Below, piece after piece: positions 1-9,051 of a stretch of 9,955 bases of DNA. The position numbers and the translations under genes are program-made. Source of the stretch: Candidatus Sericytochromatia bacterium (GTDB lineage: Bacteria > Cyanobacteriota > Sericytochromatia > JACMPN01); assembly GCA_014377495.1 (NCBI GenBank), contig JACMPN010000095.1:1-9955 (forward strand), in the 5' to 3' direction. Under the pieces are notes generated by a model. The model was not told where the DNA came from. It was given only the letters and a program-made list of their open reading frames with translations, and made no database searches. Position 1 is the stretch's first letter. Each line of letters starts with the position of its first letter.

Positions 1-1
1 G

Positions 2-688
2 AGCCCGAACATTGTTTTTGCCGACGCCGACCTCGATGGGGCCCTCAGTGGCGCCTACATCGCTATCTTCGACAACAAGGGCGAAGTCTGCTCCGCGGGC
101 AGCCGCCTGCTCGTCGAAGCCAGCATCCACGACGAGTTCGTCGCCCGCCTGGTCGCCAAGGCCGAAGCCATGCGGGTCGGCAATCCCCTTGATACCAGCA
201 CCGACATGGGTTCACAAATATCGGCCCGCCAGTTGGAAATCATCCTCGGCTATGTCGATGCCGGCATCACCGAAGGCGCCGAGCTGGCCACTGGCGGGCA
301 CCGCCTCATCGACGGCGACCTGGCAAAGGGCCATTTCATGGAGCCGACGATTTTCACGGGCGTCAAACCGGGGATGCGCATCGCCCAAGAGGAGATCTTT
401 GGCCCAGTGTTGGCGGTCCTGCCCTTCCGGGACGAGGCACATGCCATCGAATTGGCCAACGACAGCATTTTCGGGCTCGTGTCAGCGGTCTGGACGAAGG
501 ACCTCAATCGGGCCCTGCGCATGGCCAAACGGATCAAGGCCGGCAGTGTCTGGCTGAACATGTGGAACGGATTCGACTCGGCTTCGCCCTTCGGCGGCTA
601 CAAGCAGAGCGGCCATGGCCGGGAGATGGGCCAGCACGCCCTGGAGCTCTACACGGAGACCAAGTCCGTCTGGGCGCATCTGGGCTGA
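2..688 (+). CDS. Aldehyde dehydrogenase, C-terminal part (5' truncated by window edge)
   Basis: NAD(P)-dependent oxidation of an aldehyde to a carboxylic acid, cytosolic. The frame is open from base 2 to the TGA at 686-688, giving 228 residues, about half of a typical 480-500 residue enzyme. The fragment opens with SPNIVFADADLD, which normally follows the general-base Glu motif (ELGGK) lost to the left. The catalytic Cys lies in NKGEVCSAGSR (fragment residue 30). EEIFGPV (130-136), which contacts the cofactor ribose, and the C-terminal SPFGGYKQSGHGREMG motif are intact. The C-terminal signature resembles the betaine/phenylacetaldehyde-type ALDH group, but substrate cannot be assigned. An internal ATG at 170 is not the start, because the family motifs continue upstream in the same frame. 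It is transcribed toward the suf operon and has no visible functional link to it. Confidence 0.93.
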   Translation, partial: SPNIVFADADLDGALSGAYIAIFDNKGEVCSAGSRLLVEASIHDEFVARLVAKAEAMRVGNPLDTSTDMGSQISARQLEIILGYVDAGITEGAELATGGHRLIDGDLAKGHFMEPTIFTGVKPGMRIAQEEIFGPVLAVLPFRDEAHAIELANDSIFGLVSAVWTKDLNRALRMAKRIKAGSVWLNMWNGFDSASPFGGYKQSGHGREMGQHALELYTETKSVWAHLG

Positions 689-702
689 TCGGACGTCCCT
701 GC

Positions 703-913
703 ATGTCAGTAACAACGCTGAAAGGTCGAGCGGGTCAAACGGGCGGCGACACTCGTCTTCACACCTTTTGAGGCGTTGCCCCCAAAGGTGGTCACAGCCC
801 TAATCGCAGAAGGCAATGCCCTCGTCCGCTTCATCGAGGGTGACGCCGAGACGTTCGAGGTTGTGGCTGCACCGCCGCAGCTCCCACCGGTCAAAAGCAC
901 CGGCAAGGGCTGA
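703..913 (+). pseudogene. Small unrecognised ORF, apparently frameshifted
   Basis: I do not recognise this gene. An ATG at 703 opens with MSVTTLK in frame 1, but that frame soon degrades and stops at 769-771. From about 725 the next frame reads protein-like sequence, including VERVKRAATLVFTPFEALPP and then ALIAEGNALVRFIEGDAETF, with high third-position GC, to a TGA at 911-913. That frame is closed upstream by a TGA at 719-721 and has no ATG, and its first plausible starts (TTG 776, GTG 788) would remove the conserved-looking beginning. Joining the two frames by skipping one base near 724 gives a product of about 69 residues. No convincing ribosome binding site precedes ATG 703. It could be a broken gene, a sequencing indel, or a short ORF with a non-canonical start. 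It ends 14 bp before the convergent rhodanese stop. Confidence 0.4.
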
Positions 914-918
914 CGAGA

Positions 919-938
919 CCGGAGGGTTTAGAGTCCGG
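919..938. terminator. Weak hairpin between convergent genes
   Basis: CCGGA (919-923) and TCCGG (934-938) can form a 5-bp stem with a 10-nt loop that spans the rhodanese stop codon and lies just after the small + strand ORF. There is no T-tract on either strand, so it is not a standard intrinsic terminator. The location between convergent genes is the main reason to list it. Confidence 0.2.
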
Positions 939-1356
939 CTTTGGCCTTCACGGAGTCGTAACCGACGCCTTCACCAGTTTCCTGGCTGGTGGGCAGACCG
1001 GAAGCTTGCCATCCCGGCACGCCGCCACTGCCGCCCCAACCGCCCTGGACATTGACCAGTGTGTCATAGCCGGCCTGGGCCATCAGTTCGGCAGCCGCAT
1101 TGGAGCGTCCGCCCGACAGGCAGCTGATGACGACCGTCTTGTCCTTGGGGATGAGGGCTTGCACGATCGTGACGAAATCAGCGTTCTGCTCCCGGGCGCC
1201 CGTGGCCTGATCCATAAAGATGTAGGGCACGTTGATCGCCCCGGCGGGGTGACCGGCGGCGAACTCACCCTGGCTGCGGACGTCGACGAACGCCGCATCC
1301 GGTGTCGCCTTGAGAACGTCATTGGCCTGGGTCGGGGTCAGTTGTTGAATCGCCAC
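928..1356 (-). CDS. Rhodanese-like sulfurtransferase, last gene of the suf operon
   Basis: Single-domain rhodanese of 142 residues, which carries sulfur as a persulfide on its active-site cysteine. The start is GTG (1356-1354), preceded by AGGAG with 8-nt spacing. DVRSQGEFAAGHPAGAINVP (residues 25-44) is the classic N-terminal rhodanese motif, and the active-site loop is CLSGGRS with Cys79. NVQGG and a W-x-ASGLP end follow, separated by a glycine-rich GGSGGVP insertion, then a short C-terminal tail. There is no signal peptide, so it is probably cytosolic. It starts 17 bp after the DUF59 gene stop, which places it in the suf transcript. I infer from context that it may feed or accept sulfane sulfur for cluster assembly; no substrate is visible. 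Unlike the two genes before it, it is intact. Confidence 0.9.
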   Translation of the reverse strand: MAIQQLTPTQANDVLKATPDAAFVDVRSQGEFAAGHPAGAINVPYIFMDQATGAREQNADFVTIVQALIPKDKTVVISCLSGGRSNAAAELMAQAGYDTLVNVQGGWGGSGGVPGWQASGLPTSQETGEGVGYDSVKAKAGL

Positions 1357-1373
1357 GGTAATTGCTCCTGCCC

Positions 1374-1687
1374 TTAAAACATGTTCAGTTGTAATTTAGC
1401 CGCATCCGTCATCAGGTCCTTCGACCAGGTCGGATCCCAGACGAGTTCGACCGTGGCGCCGTTCACGCCGGGGACGCCCTTGATCTTGGTCTCGACCTCA
1501 CCGGGCAGGGTGCCGGCCACCGGACACGCCGGCGAGGTCAGCGTCATGGTCACCTTGACGTCGTGTCCAGGGTATAGATCAGGCCCAGTTCGTAAATGTT
1601 GACCGGAATCTCCGGGTCGAAAATCGTCTTGATCACGTCGATCACCGGCGTCTCGAGTTCGGGCTTGGCGGATACAATGATTGTCAC
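1374..1687 (-). pseudogene. sufT: SufT-like DUF59/MIP18-family Fe-S assembly gene with a 1-nt frameshift
   Basis: Helper of Fe-S protein maturation in the SufT/MIP18/PaaD-like (DUF59) family. GTG at 1687-1685 is preceded by AGGAG at 8-nt spacing and lies 10 bp after the sufU stop. The first frame encodes VIDVIKTIFDPEIPVNIYEL then GLIYTLD, the family's N-terminal signature, but hits TGA at 1552-1550 after 45 codons. The next frame immediately continues with DVKVTMTLTSPACPVAG, which includes the conserved Cys, then GVPGVNGATVELVWDPTW and ends AKLQLNMF-TAA at 1376-1374. The total of 314 nt is one base short of 105 codons, so a single-base deletion near 1560-1568 explains everything; adding one A there would give LDNDVKV. 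Repaired, the protein is 104 residues, normal for the family. It is either a true frameshift mutation or a sequencing/assembly error. Confidence 0.85.
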
Positions 1688-1697
1688 AGTGAGGCTC

Positions 1698-2153
1698 CTA
1701 TTCCGTGGTCACGGGTTCGGCGGGATGATGCAGGGCTGCTTCGAGGGTGTGCCACGCCAGACTGGCGCACTTCACCCGGGCAGGGTACTCATGCACGCCG
1801 GCAAAAACTTCGAGCTTGCCCAGAGATGGTCCCTCGGCGTGGGAGTCCCCTTCACCCGTGAGCATGTCGTGCATGCGGGTGAACAGGGCATCGACTTCGG
1901 CGACCGGGCGGCCCTTGACGCTTTCAGTCATCATCGAGGCCGAGGCCTTGGAGATGGCGCAGCCGTCCCCTTCGAAGCGGATATCGCTGATCCGGTCCTG
2001 CTCATCGAGCAAGAGGGTGAGGTTCAACCGGTCCCCACACAACGGGTTGTGGCCTTGGGCCGAGCGGTTCGAATCTTCGACCTTGCCGAAGTTTCGCGGT
2101 TTTTTGCTGTGGTCCAGGATGACTTCCTAGTAGAGATCCCGCAGGTCTGACAT
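1698..2153 (-). pseudogene. sufU: SufU Zn-dependent sulfurtransferase/scaffold gene with in-frame amber codon 9
   Basis: SufU accepts sulfur from SufS and passes it to SufBCD. ATG at 2153-2151 directly follows the sufS TAA, with GAGGT about 9 nt upstream inside sufS. The reading is MSDLRDLY, then TAG (2129-2127), then EVILDHSKKPRN and onward without another stop to TAG at 1700-1698 (151 codons plus stop). Family members normally have Gln at the TAG position (LYQEVILDH), so a C-to-T change of CAG is the simplest explanation. The zinc ligands are all encoded: Cys39 and Asp41 in PLCGD, Cys65 in GDGCAIS and Cys129 in ARVKCA, with the spacing of SufU rather than IscU. Re-initiation at TTG 2042 would lose the first 37 residues but keep all three cysteines. 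TAG also ends sufB and sufU here, so reassignment is unlikely. It could be a real nonsense mutation or a sequence error. Confidence 0.88.
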
Positions 2154-3412
<1,259 letters not shown>

Positions 3413-3416
<4 letters not shown>

Positions 3417-4774
3417 AATGCCTCCTTGTCCATGGTGGCGGCCTGGTGCGTCAAATGGGCGAAAAGCCACTGGTTCAGCTCTTCCCGCAGGGGCAGGAGG
3501 GTGAACTGGTCGGACACTTCGCCGGCAAAGGCCACGGTCATCAGGCCGCGGGCTTCGGCGGCATCGATGCCGCGGGATTGCAGATAGAAGAGGGCGTCGG
3601 CGTCGATCTGGCCGACGGTGGCCCCATGGGCGCACTTGACGTCGTCGGCATCGATCTCCAGTTGCGGCTTGGTGTTGGCGACAGCGTCCTGCGAGAGCAG
3701 CAGGTTGTTGTTGCGCTGATTGGCATCGGTCTTCTGGGCCTGGGGCCGGACGATGACCTTGCCGCTGAACGTGCCGACGGCATGACCGTCGAGAATGCCC
3801 TTGTAGAGCTCCACGCTGGTGCAATGCGGCTTGGCATGATCGATGACGCTGCGGGTGTCGAGCCGGCTGTTGTGGGCGCCGACATAGAGGCCGTTCAGCG
3901 TACAGGTGCTGCCCTCGGCTGCGAGCGTGACCAGCAGGTCGTTGCGGACCAGCGAACCACCCAGGCTGACGGCGTGCGACACATAGCGGCTGTGGGCCAG
4001 CTGATGGGTCTGGATCGTGGCCACGTGACGGGCCTCGGTCTTGTCGCTCGTCAGCTTGTAGTGCTCGACGACGGCGTTGTCGCCGACGACGATCTCAGTG
4101 ACGCCGTTGCTCAGCGAGGGGGCCTCACCGAGGGCCACGTGGGACTCGACGAGGGTCAGTTCGCTGTGGCGATCGGTGACGACGAGGATCCGGGGCTGGG
4201 CCAAGGTGGCCCCCGTCGTCAACGAGACGATGTACAGCGGGGCTTTGATGACCGTGTCCTTGGCCACGTGGATGACGACGCCGTCCTGCAGGTCAGCGGT
4301 GTTCAGGGCGACCATGGCCGAGCCGACGTAGTCCGCATGCTGGGCCAGGGTGGACCGGACCAGCTCGGGCTGCTCGGCCAGCACGGCGGCCAGCGACCGG
4401 ACGACGAGCCCATCAGGCAGGGCGTCCAAGTGCGACAGCTCGGGGACGAAGAACCCGTCGACGAGGACGATCCGCAATCCCACGGGGTCGATGAAAGGGA
4501 AGAGCACCGTCGTCAGCGACTCGATGGGCGCCGCCGTCGCCGCCATCACCGGCAGAAGGGGCAGACCTCCGAGCACGGTCAGGGCCGTGTACTTCCAGTC
4601 CTCGAGCTTGCGGGTCGGCCAGCCCAGCTCGACGAAACGAGCCAGGGCGTGCAGCCGCAGGTCCCGCAACCAGTCGGGTCCGCCCTGCTGGTCCACACCG
4701 CCCTGATGGGCGAGGTGGGTGAAGTGATCGTGCAAGGAACCGGCAAGGTCCTTCGTGGGTGCAAGGATAGCCAT
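3413..4774 (-). CDS. sufD: SufD, Fe-S assembly scaffold subunit
   Basis: Partner of SufB in the cytosolic SufBC2D scaffold that assembles Fe-S clusters. It has 453 residues, normal for SufD. ATG at 4774-4772 has GGGAGGG seven nt upstream, inside the end of sufC, and lies 2 bp after the sufC stop. The N-terminal helical region includes the family motif GWPTRKLEDWKYT (51-63), the middle is a repetitive beta-helix core, and the C-terminal region has QKTDANQRNNNLLLS (347-361), then KPQLEIDADDVKCAHGATVG with Cys381 and His383, and LFYLQSRGI. The KC(A/S)HGAT histidine corresponds by motif to the SufD His implicated in cluster building in E. coli; that correspondence is by memory, not alignment. The TGA stop overlaps the sufS start. 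Confidence 0.96.
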
Positions 4775-4776
4775 GA

Positions 4777-5559
4777 TCAGACCCTCCCGGCCGCACCGAC
4801 GGGCATCGCCTTGCCGAACTGTTCCTCGATCCAGCCGTAGCCCTTTTCCTCGAGGTCCTTCGCCAGGTCCTTGTCGCCGGTGGTGACGATGCGGCCGTTG
4901 AGCAACACGTGTACCTTGTCGGGGACGATGTAGTCGAGCAGCCGCTGGTAGTGGGTGATCAGCAGGAAGCTGCGATCAGCGGCTCGGGAGGCATTGACGC
5001 CTTCGGCGACGACGCGCAGGGCGTCGATGTCCAGACCGGAGTCGATCTCGTCGAGCACGGCCAGCTTGGGCTCCAGCATGGCCAGCTGGAAGATCTCGTT
5101 GCGCCTCTTTTCACCGCCGGAGAACCCCTCGTTCACCGAGCGCTGGAAGAGACTCTTGTCCAGTTGGAGCAGCGCCATCTTGTCCTTGGCGAGGGCCAGA
5201 AAGTCCATCGCATCCAGCTCGGGCTGGCCGAGGTGCTTGCGGCGGGCGTTGAGGGCCGCCTTGAGGTAGTAAGCGTTGCTCACACCGGGGATCTCGACGG
5301 GGTACTGGAAGGCCAGGAAAAAGCCTTGGCGGGCCCGGATCTCCGGCGCCATCTCCAAAAGGTTCTGGCCCTCGAAAAGGACTTCGCCCTCAGTGACTTC
5401 GTAGCCGTCCCGGCCGGCGAGGGCGCTGGCCAAGGTGCTCTTGCCAGAGCCGTTGGGCCCCATCACGGCGTGGACTTCACCGGCGTTGATGGTGAGGTCG
5501 ATGCCCCGCAGGATGGGCTTATTGTCCACACTGGCGTGCAGATTGCGAATGGTCAACAT
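4777..5559 (-). CDS. sufC: SufC, ABC-type ATPase of the Suf scaffold
   Basis: Soluble ABC ATPase that dimerises on SufB-SufD and drives the conformational change needed for cluster assembly; it has no transport role. The start is ATG 5559-5557 (MLTIRNLHAS), giving 260 residues; the frame is open further upstream into the end of sufB, but family proteins begin here and GGAAG lies 7 nt ahead. Motifs are Walker A GPNGSGKST (34-42), Q-loop FLAFQYP (Gln85), the signature FSGGEKRRNEI (146-156), Walker B LAVLDEIDSGLD (166-177) and the H-loop ITHYQRLL (His203). The LSGGEKKR-like signature and DEIDSGLD are typical of SufC. It lies 29 bp after sufB and 2 bp before sufD. Confidence 0.97.
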   Translation of the reverse strand: MLTIRNLHASVDNKPILRGIDLTINAGEVHAVMGPNGSGKSTLASALAGRDGYEVTEGEVLFEGQNLLEMAPEIRARQGFFLAFQYPVEIPGVSNAYYLKAALNARRKHLGQPELDAMDFLALAKDKMALLQLDKSLFQRSVNEGFSGGEKRRNEIFQLAMLEPKLAVLDEIDSGLDIDALRVVAEGVNASRAADRSFLLITHYQRLLDYIVPDKVHVLLNGRIVTTGDKDLAKDLEEKGYGWIEEQFGKAMPVGAAGRV

Positions 5560-5588
5560 AAGATCACTTCCACTCCTAAACGGGGCGT

Positions 5589-7033
<1,445 letters not shown>

Positions 7034-7037
<4 letters not shown>

Positions 7038-7513
7038 CGGATCCTCCCACCCGCTACCGCTTCGTTCAGAGCCGAGGTTGTCTCGACTGCGTCGAAGCGC
7101 CGACGGGGATAAGCCATTTCATGTAGCGTGATATTGCCCAACGCTTGGTAGACAGCCTGGTTGATGGTCTGCCACTGATGGCGCACCAGGCATTCGGTTT
7201 CGAGTTCACATTGATGATCGGTGACGGTACTGCACTCGGTCAGGGCAAAAGGGCCACCCTCCAGCGCCACGATGATCGACACCAGCGAAATCGCCTGTGC
7301 CTCACGGGCCAGACTGTAACCGCCTTTGGCGCCCCGGTGAGAGGCGACGATGTGGGCCTTGCTGAGGAGTTTGAGGATCTTGCTCACGGTGGGGACAGGC
7401 AGGTGGGTAGCCGCCGCCAGATCCGCAGCGGTGTGGACAGCCTGAAAAGGCTGCCGAGCCATGTAGGTCATCAGCAGACTGCCGTAGTCCGCCAATCGAC
7501 TCATTCGGATCAT
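7034..7513 (-). CDS. Rrf2-family transcriptional regulator of the suf operon (IscR-like)
   Basis: Dimeric winged-helix regulator, first gene of the operon, probably controlling it in response to Fe-S status. I chose ATG 7513 (MIRMSRLADYG, 159 residues) because GGGAG sits 8 nt upstream; a GTG at 7522 in the same frame would add three residues but overlaps that GGGAG. The HTH spans roughly residues 25-60 (AADLAAATHLPVPTVSKILK), followed by the wing HRGAKGGYSLAR (59-70). Three cysteines, Cys94, Cys102 and Cys108 (C-x7-C-x5-C in TECS...HQCELETEC), fit the Rrf2 [2Fe-2S] ligand region. The sequence resembles the gammaproteobacterial 'SUF system Fe-S cluster assembly regulator' subfamily. The stop overlaps the sufB start. 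A candidate operator lies just upstream, consistent with autoregulation. Confidence 0.93.
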
Positions 7514-7528
7514 CGTCGTCACTCCCGC

Positions 7529-7553
7529 ATACCGTACCGGTTTAGTCCTGTAT
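7529..7553 (-). promoter_or_regulatory. Candidate Rrf2/IscR-type operator upstream of the suf regulator
   Basis: 25-bp imperfect palindrome on the - strand. The outer arms are ATACAGGAC and GTACGGTAT, matching as inverted repeats at 7 of 9 positions with a 7-nt centre. Compared with the E. coli IscR type-1 consensus as I remember it (ATAS-YYGACT-RWWW-YAGTC-RRSTAT), 19 of 25 positions fit, including ATAC, GACT and GTAT. It sits 15-40 bp ahead of the regulator's start and overlaps the -10-like TAATAC, where a bound repressor would block transcription. That the operon's own Rrf2 protein binds here is inferred. Confidence 0.6.
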
Positions 7554-7578
7554 TATGTGGTAACAAGCCTCAGCCTCA
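7550..7578 (-). promoter_or_regulatory. Possible suf operon promoter
   Basis: On the - strand, TAATAC (7555-7550) is a good -10 candidate that would start transcription about 30 nt before the regulator's ATG. The hexamer 17 bp upstream, TGAGGC (7578-7573), is a poor -35. A perfect TTGACA (7585-7580) lies 24 bp upstream, too far for this -10; with 17-bp spacing it would pair with TACCAC, a poor -10. The promoter is therefore weak or activator-dependent, or misassigned. Confidence 0.35.
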
Positions 7579-7580
7579 TT

Positions 7581-7592
7581 GTCAATGTTGAC
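7581..7592. repeat. Short perfect palindrome upstream of the suf promoter
   Basis: GTCAA-TG-TTGAC is a perfect 5-bp inverted repeat with a 2-nt centre, about 28 bp upstream of the candidate operator. On the - strand it contains the TTGACA hexamer. It could be a second regulator site or chance. Confidence 0.3.
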
Positions 7593-7910
7593 GGATTTAC
7601 TTAGGAATGGGACGGCGCCCGCTGCAACGTCCTGGATGCGCCGCTTCAACGACGCAAACAGGACGTTCTGGCAGCCCCCGACTGTACCCCGCCTTTGTTC
7701 CATATTCAGGAAGGCTTAATCAGACAGCGGATCTGCGGTTAGCTCGAGGCCCCCGAATCCCGGCCACTTCCGAGGCCTTCCCTACCAAAAGCGCAAGGTC
7801 TGACTCCCTGTTTCCCGCAGGCGCCTGGACGTCGTCGGCACCGACGCCTTGGGGGTCGAGGCATCCCTCACGGGGACGCAGACGACCACAGGACCCGATG
7901 GACAGGTGGT
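7593..7910. other. Intergenic region between suf promoter and lipid kinase gene; no supported gene
   Basis: Open frames here are Arg/Ser/Pro-rich or antisense extensions of the lipid kinase gene and lack recognisable motifs or ribosome binding sites. No tRNA or standard terminator is visible. The region holds a long hairpin (7621-7675) and a perfect 14-bp palindrome CGTCGG-CA-CCGACG (7833-7846). One frame from 7804 (reading GTDALGVEASLTGTQTTTG...) has protein-like composition and might be a gene remnant, but it runs antisense into the kinase gene and I cannot support it. Confidence 0.4.
7621..7675. repeat. Long imperfect hairpin (structured intergenic element)
   Basis: Nested complementary arms: GCTGC (7621-7625) with GCAGC (7671-7675), then AACGTCCTG (7626-7634) with CAGGACGTT (7659-7667), leaving a 3-nt bulge. 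A small GA/AA internal loop follows, then TGCG with CGCA around a 12-nt loop. The total is 18 paired positions in 55 nt. Neither strand has a T-tract after it, so it is not an ordinary intrinsic terminator. It could be a REP-like repeat, a transcript-end structure for the leftward lipid kinase transcript, or a small structured RNA. Confidence 0.55.
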
Positions 7911-8807
7911 TCAGGCAGCCTGCGTGGCAGCAGCGGTCACCGGTACCATCACCTGCAGGGCCCCGGGGATCACTGCGATCGTCAGCGGCGGGGCCAGGCT
8001 GATCGGGTCACCGTCGACGTTCAGAACCATCACCTCGCCGCTGTCGATCCGGCAGGTCTTCGTCCGATAGGCGTGGCTGGCAAAGTTGCCGGCCAGGCCC
8101 CCTTCGGGCGTCAACAGCCGGGCCCAGCGGTCGCGCAGGGTCATGGGGCCGATGACGACGACGTCGAGCATGTGGTCATCGAGGCTGGCGGAGTCGGACA
8201 CCCGCCAGCCGCCGCCAAAACTCTCACCGTTGGCGATCGAAACCTGATAGGCGTGGTGGCGGCGGGTGTGGCCGTCGAAGGTCACCCCGATCGTCAACTG
8301 CGTTCGACGCGAAAGTTCCCGCAGGGCGGCCAGGCGGTACGCCCATGGGCCGAATTGCCGTTTTGTCTCCTGGGCCAGATTCCGGCTGACGGAGGCGCTG
8401 ATCCCCAACGAGACGACGTTCATGAAATAGACGCCGTTCACCACCCCCACGTCGATGGCCCGGGGCACCCCGGCATTGGCGACCTCAATGGCTTCCAGGG
8501 GATCGAGGGGCAGCCCGAGCGACCGGGCAAGATCGTTGCCGGTCCCGCAGGGCAGGATGGCCAGGCGGGTCTGCGTGCCCACGACGTGACTGACGACCTG
8601 GCGGATCGTCCCGTCGCCACCGGCGATGACCGCCATGTCTGCCGCCTGCAGCAATTCTTTGAAACTGGAAGGTTCCTCGCCCGGGGCCGGACAGGTCGCC
8701 GGCCAGACGTCCCAGCCCAGGGTTTCCAGACGCCACTGCAGCGCATCCGACGAACAATCCGGTCGGGGGCTTCCGGCGGCCGGGTTCGTGATCAGGATGG
8801 CGCGCAT
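7911..8807 (-). CDS. DgkB/YegS-family diacylglycerol or lipid kinase
   Basis: Soluble lipid kinase (diacylglycerol kinase catalytic domain, DAGK_cat), which phosphorylates a membrane lipid such as diacylglycerol using ATP. ATG 8807-8805 (MRAILITNPAAGS) has GAGG with a short spacer upstream and matches the family's usual first strand, so the 23-codon upstream extension was rejected. The protein has 298 residues, normal length. Motifs are ITNPAAGS (6-13), AGGDGTIRQVV (62-72, nucleotide binding), PCGTGNDLARSLG (86-98), SLGISASVSRN, GGGWRVSDSASLDDHMLDVVV (198-218) and VDGDP (264-268). The last is usually DGE in relatives; the acidic residue is conserved in charge but shorter. No signal peptide or membrane segment is evident. 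It appears monocistronic and is divergent from the gene at 9052; no link to the suf operon is visible. Confidence 0.92.
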   Translation of the reverse strand: MRAILITNPAAGSPRPDCSSDALQWRLETLGWDVWPATCPAPGEEPSSFKELLQAADMAVIAGGDGTIRQVVSHVVGTQTRLAILPCGTGNDLARSLGLPLDPLEAIEVANAGVPRAIDVGVVNGVYFMNVVSLGISASVSRNLAQETKRQFGPWAYRLAALRELSRRTQLTIGVTFDGHTRRHHAYQVSIANGESFGGGWRVSDSASLDDHMLDVVVIGPMTLRDRWARLLTPEGGLAGNFASHAYRTKTCRIDSGEVMVLNVDGDPISLAPPLTIAVIPGALQVMVPVTAAATQAA

Positions 8808-8930
8808 GAAGCACCTCGCTTTCCAAGGCCCGACTGAACGGGCATGATGATCCATCCTGCGAGAGACTGCCATCATCGACGCCCAACAGCCGCCGACCTA
8901 ACCACCACGGCCCGATCCGGCTGGTTGCGG

Positions 8931-9042
8931 TCATGCAGGAGCGGGATCCGGGACCAGGGCGATTTCCTGTCATACTGGAGGCCGACTCCCGCCACCCGCC
9001 GGCACGTTGCAGGGTGTGGCGCCCCACCACTGTCCTGCATGA
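8931..9042. repeat. Inverted repeats in the divergent intergenic region
   Basis: TCATGCAGGA (8931-8940) and TCCTGCATGA (9033-9042) form a perfect 10-bp inverted repeat 92 nt apart. The right arm can alternatively pair with TGCAGG (9008-9013) in a local hairpin that also contains a GTG-TGG/CCA-CAC stem. The two pairings are mutually exclusive. The remainder of the 244-bp region between the lipid kinase start and 9052 shows no gene; CATACT (8971-8976) is a possible -10 with no convincing -35. Confidence 0.4.
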
Positions 9043-9051
9043 AAGACCTTT

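Noticed and set aside
1697..2153. Stop-codon reassignment (TAG as a sense codon) to explain the sufU amber
   Set aside because: TAG terminates sufB at 5591-5589 and sufU itself at 1700-1698 at positions matching normal family lengths, so TAG behaves as a stop here.
3446..4840. 464-codon + strand ORF opposite sufD
   Set aside because: The same shadow effect; the - strand protein is an unmistakable full-length SufD with operon-consistent overlaps.
7730..7790. tRNA-like stretch (CCCGAATCCCGG resembling a T-arm)
   Set aside because: No acceptor stem, anticodon arm or D-arm could be fitted on either strand.
7607..8002. 131-codon + strand ORF in the intergenic region
   Set aside because: Arg/Ser/Pro-rich translation without motifs, with no ribosome binding site, running antisense into the lipid kinase gene.
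8073..8837. 254-codon + strand ORF opposite the lipid kinase gene
   Set aside because: Shadow of the DgkB/YegS-type gene, whose nucleotide-binding motifs lie on the - strand.
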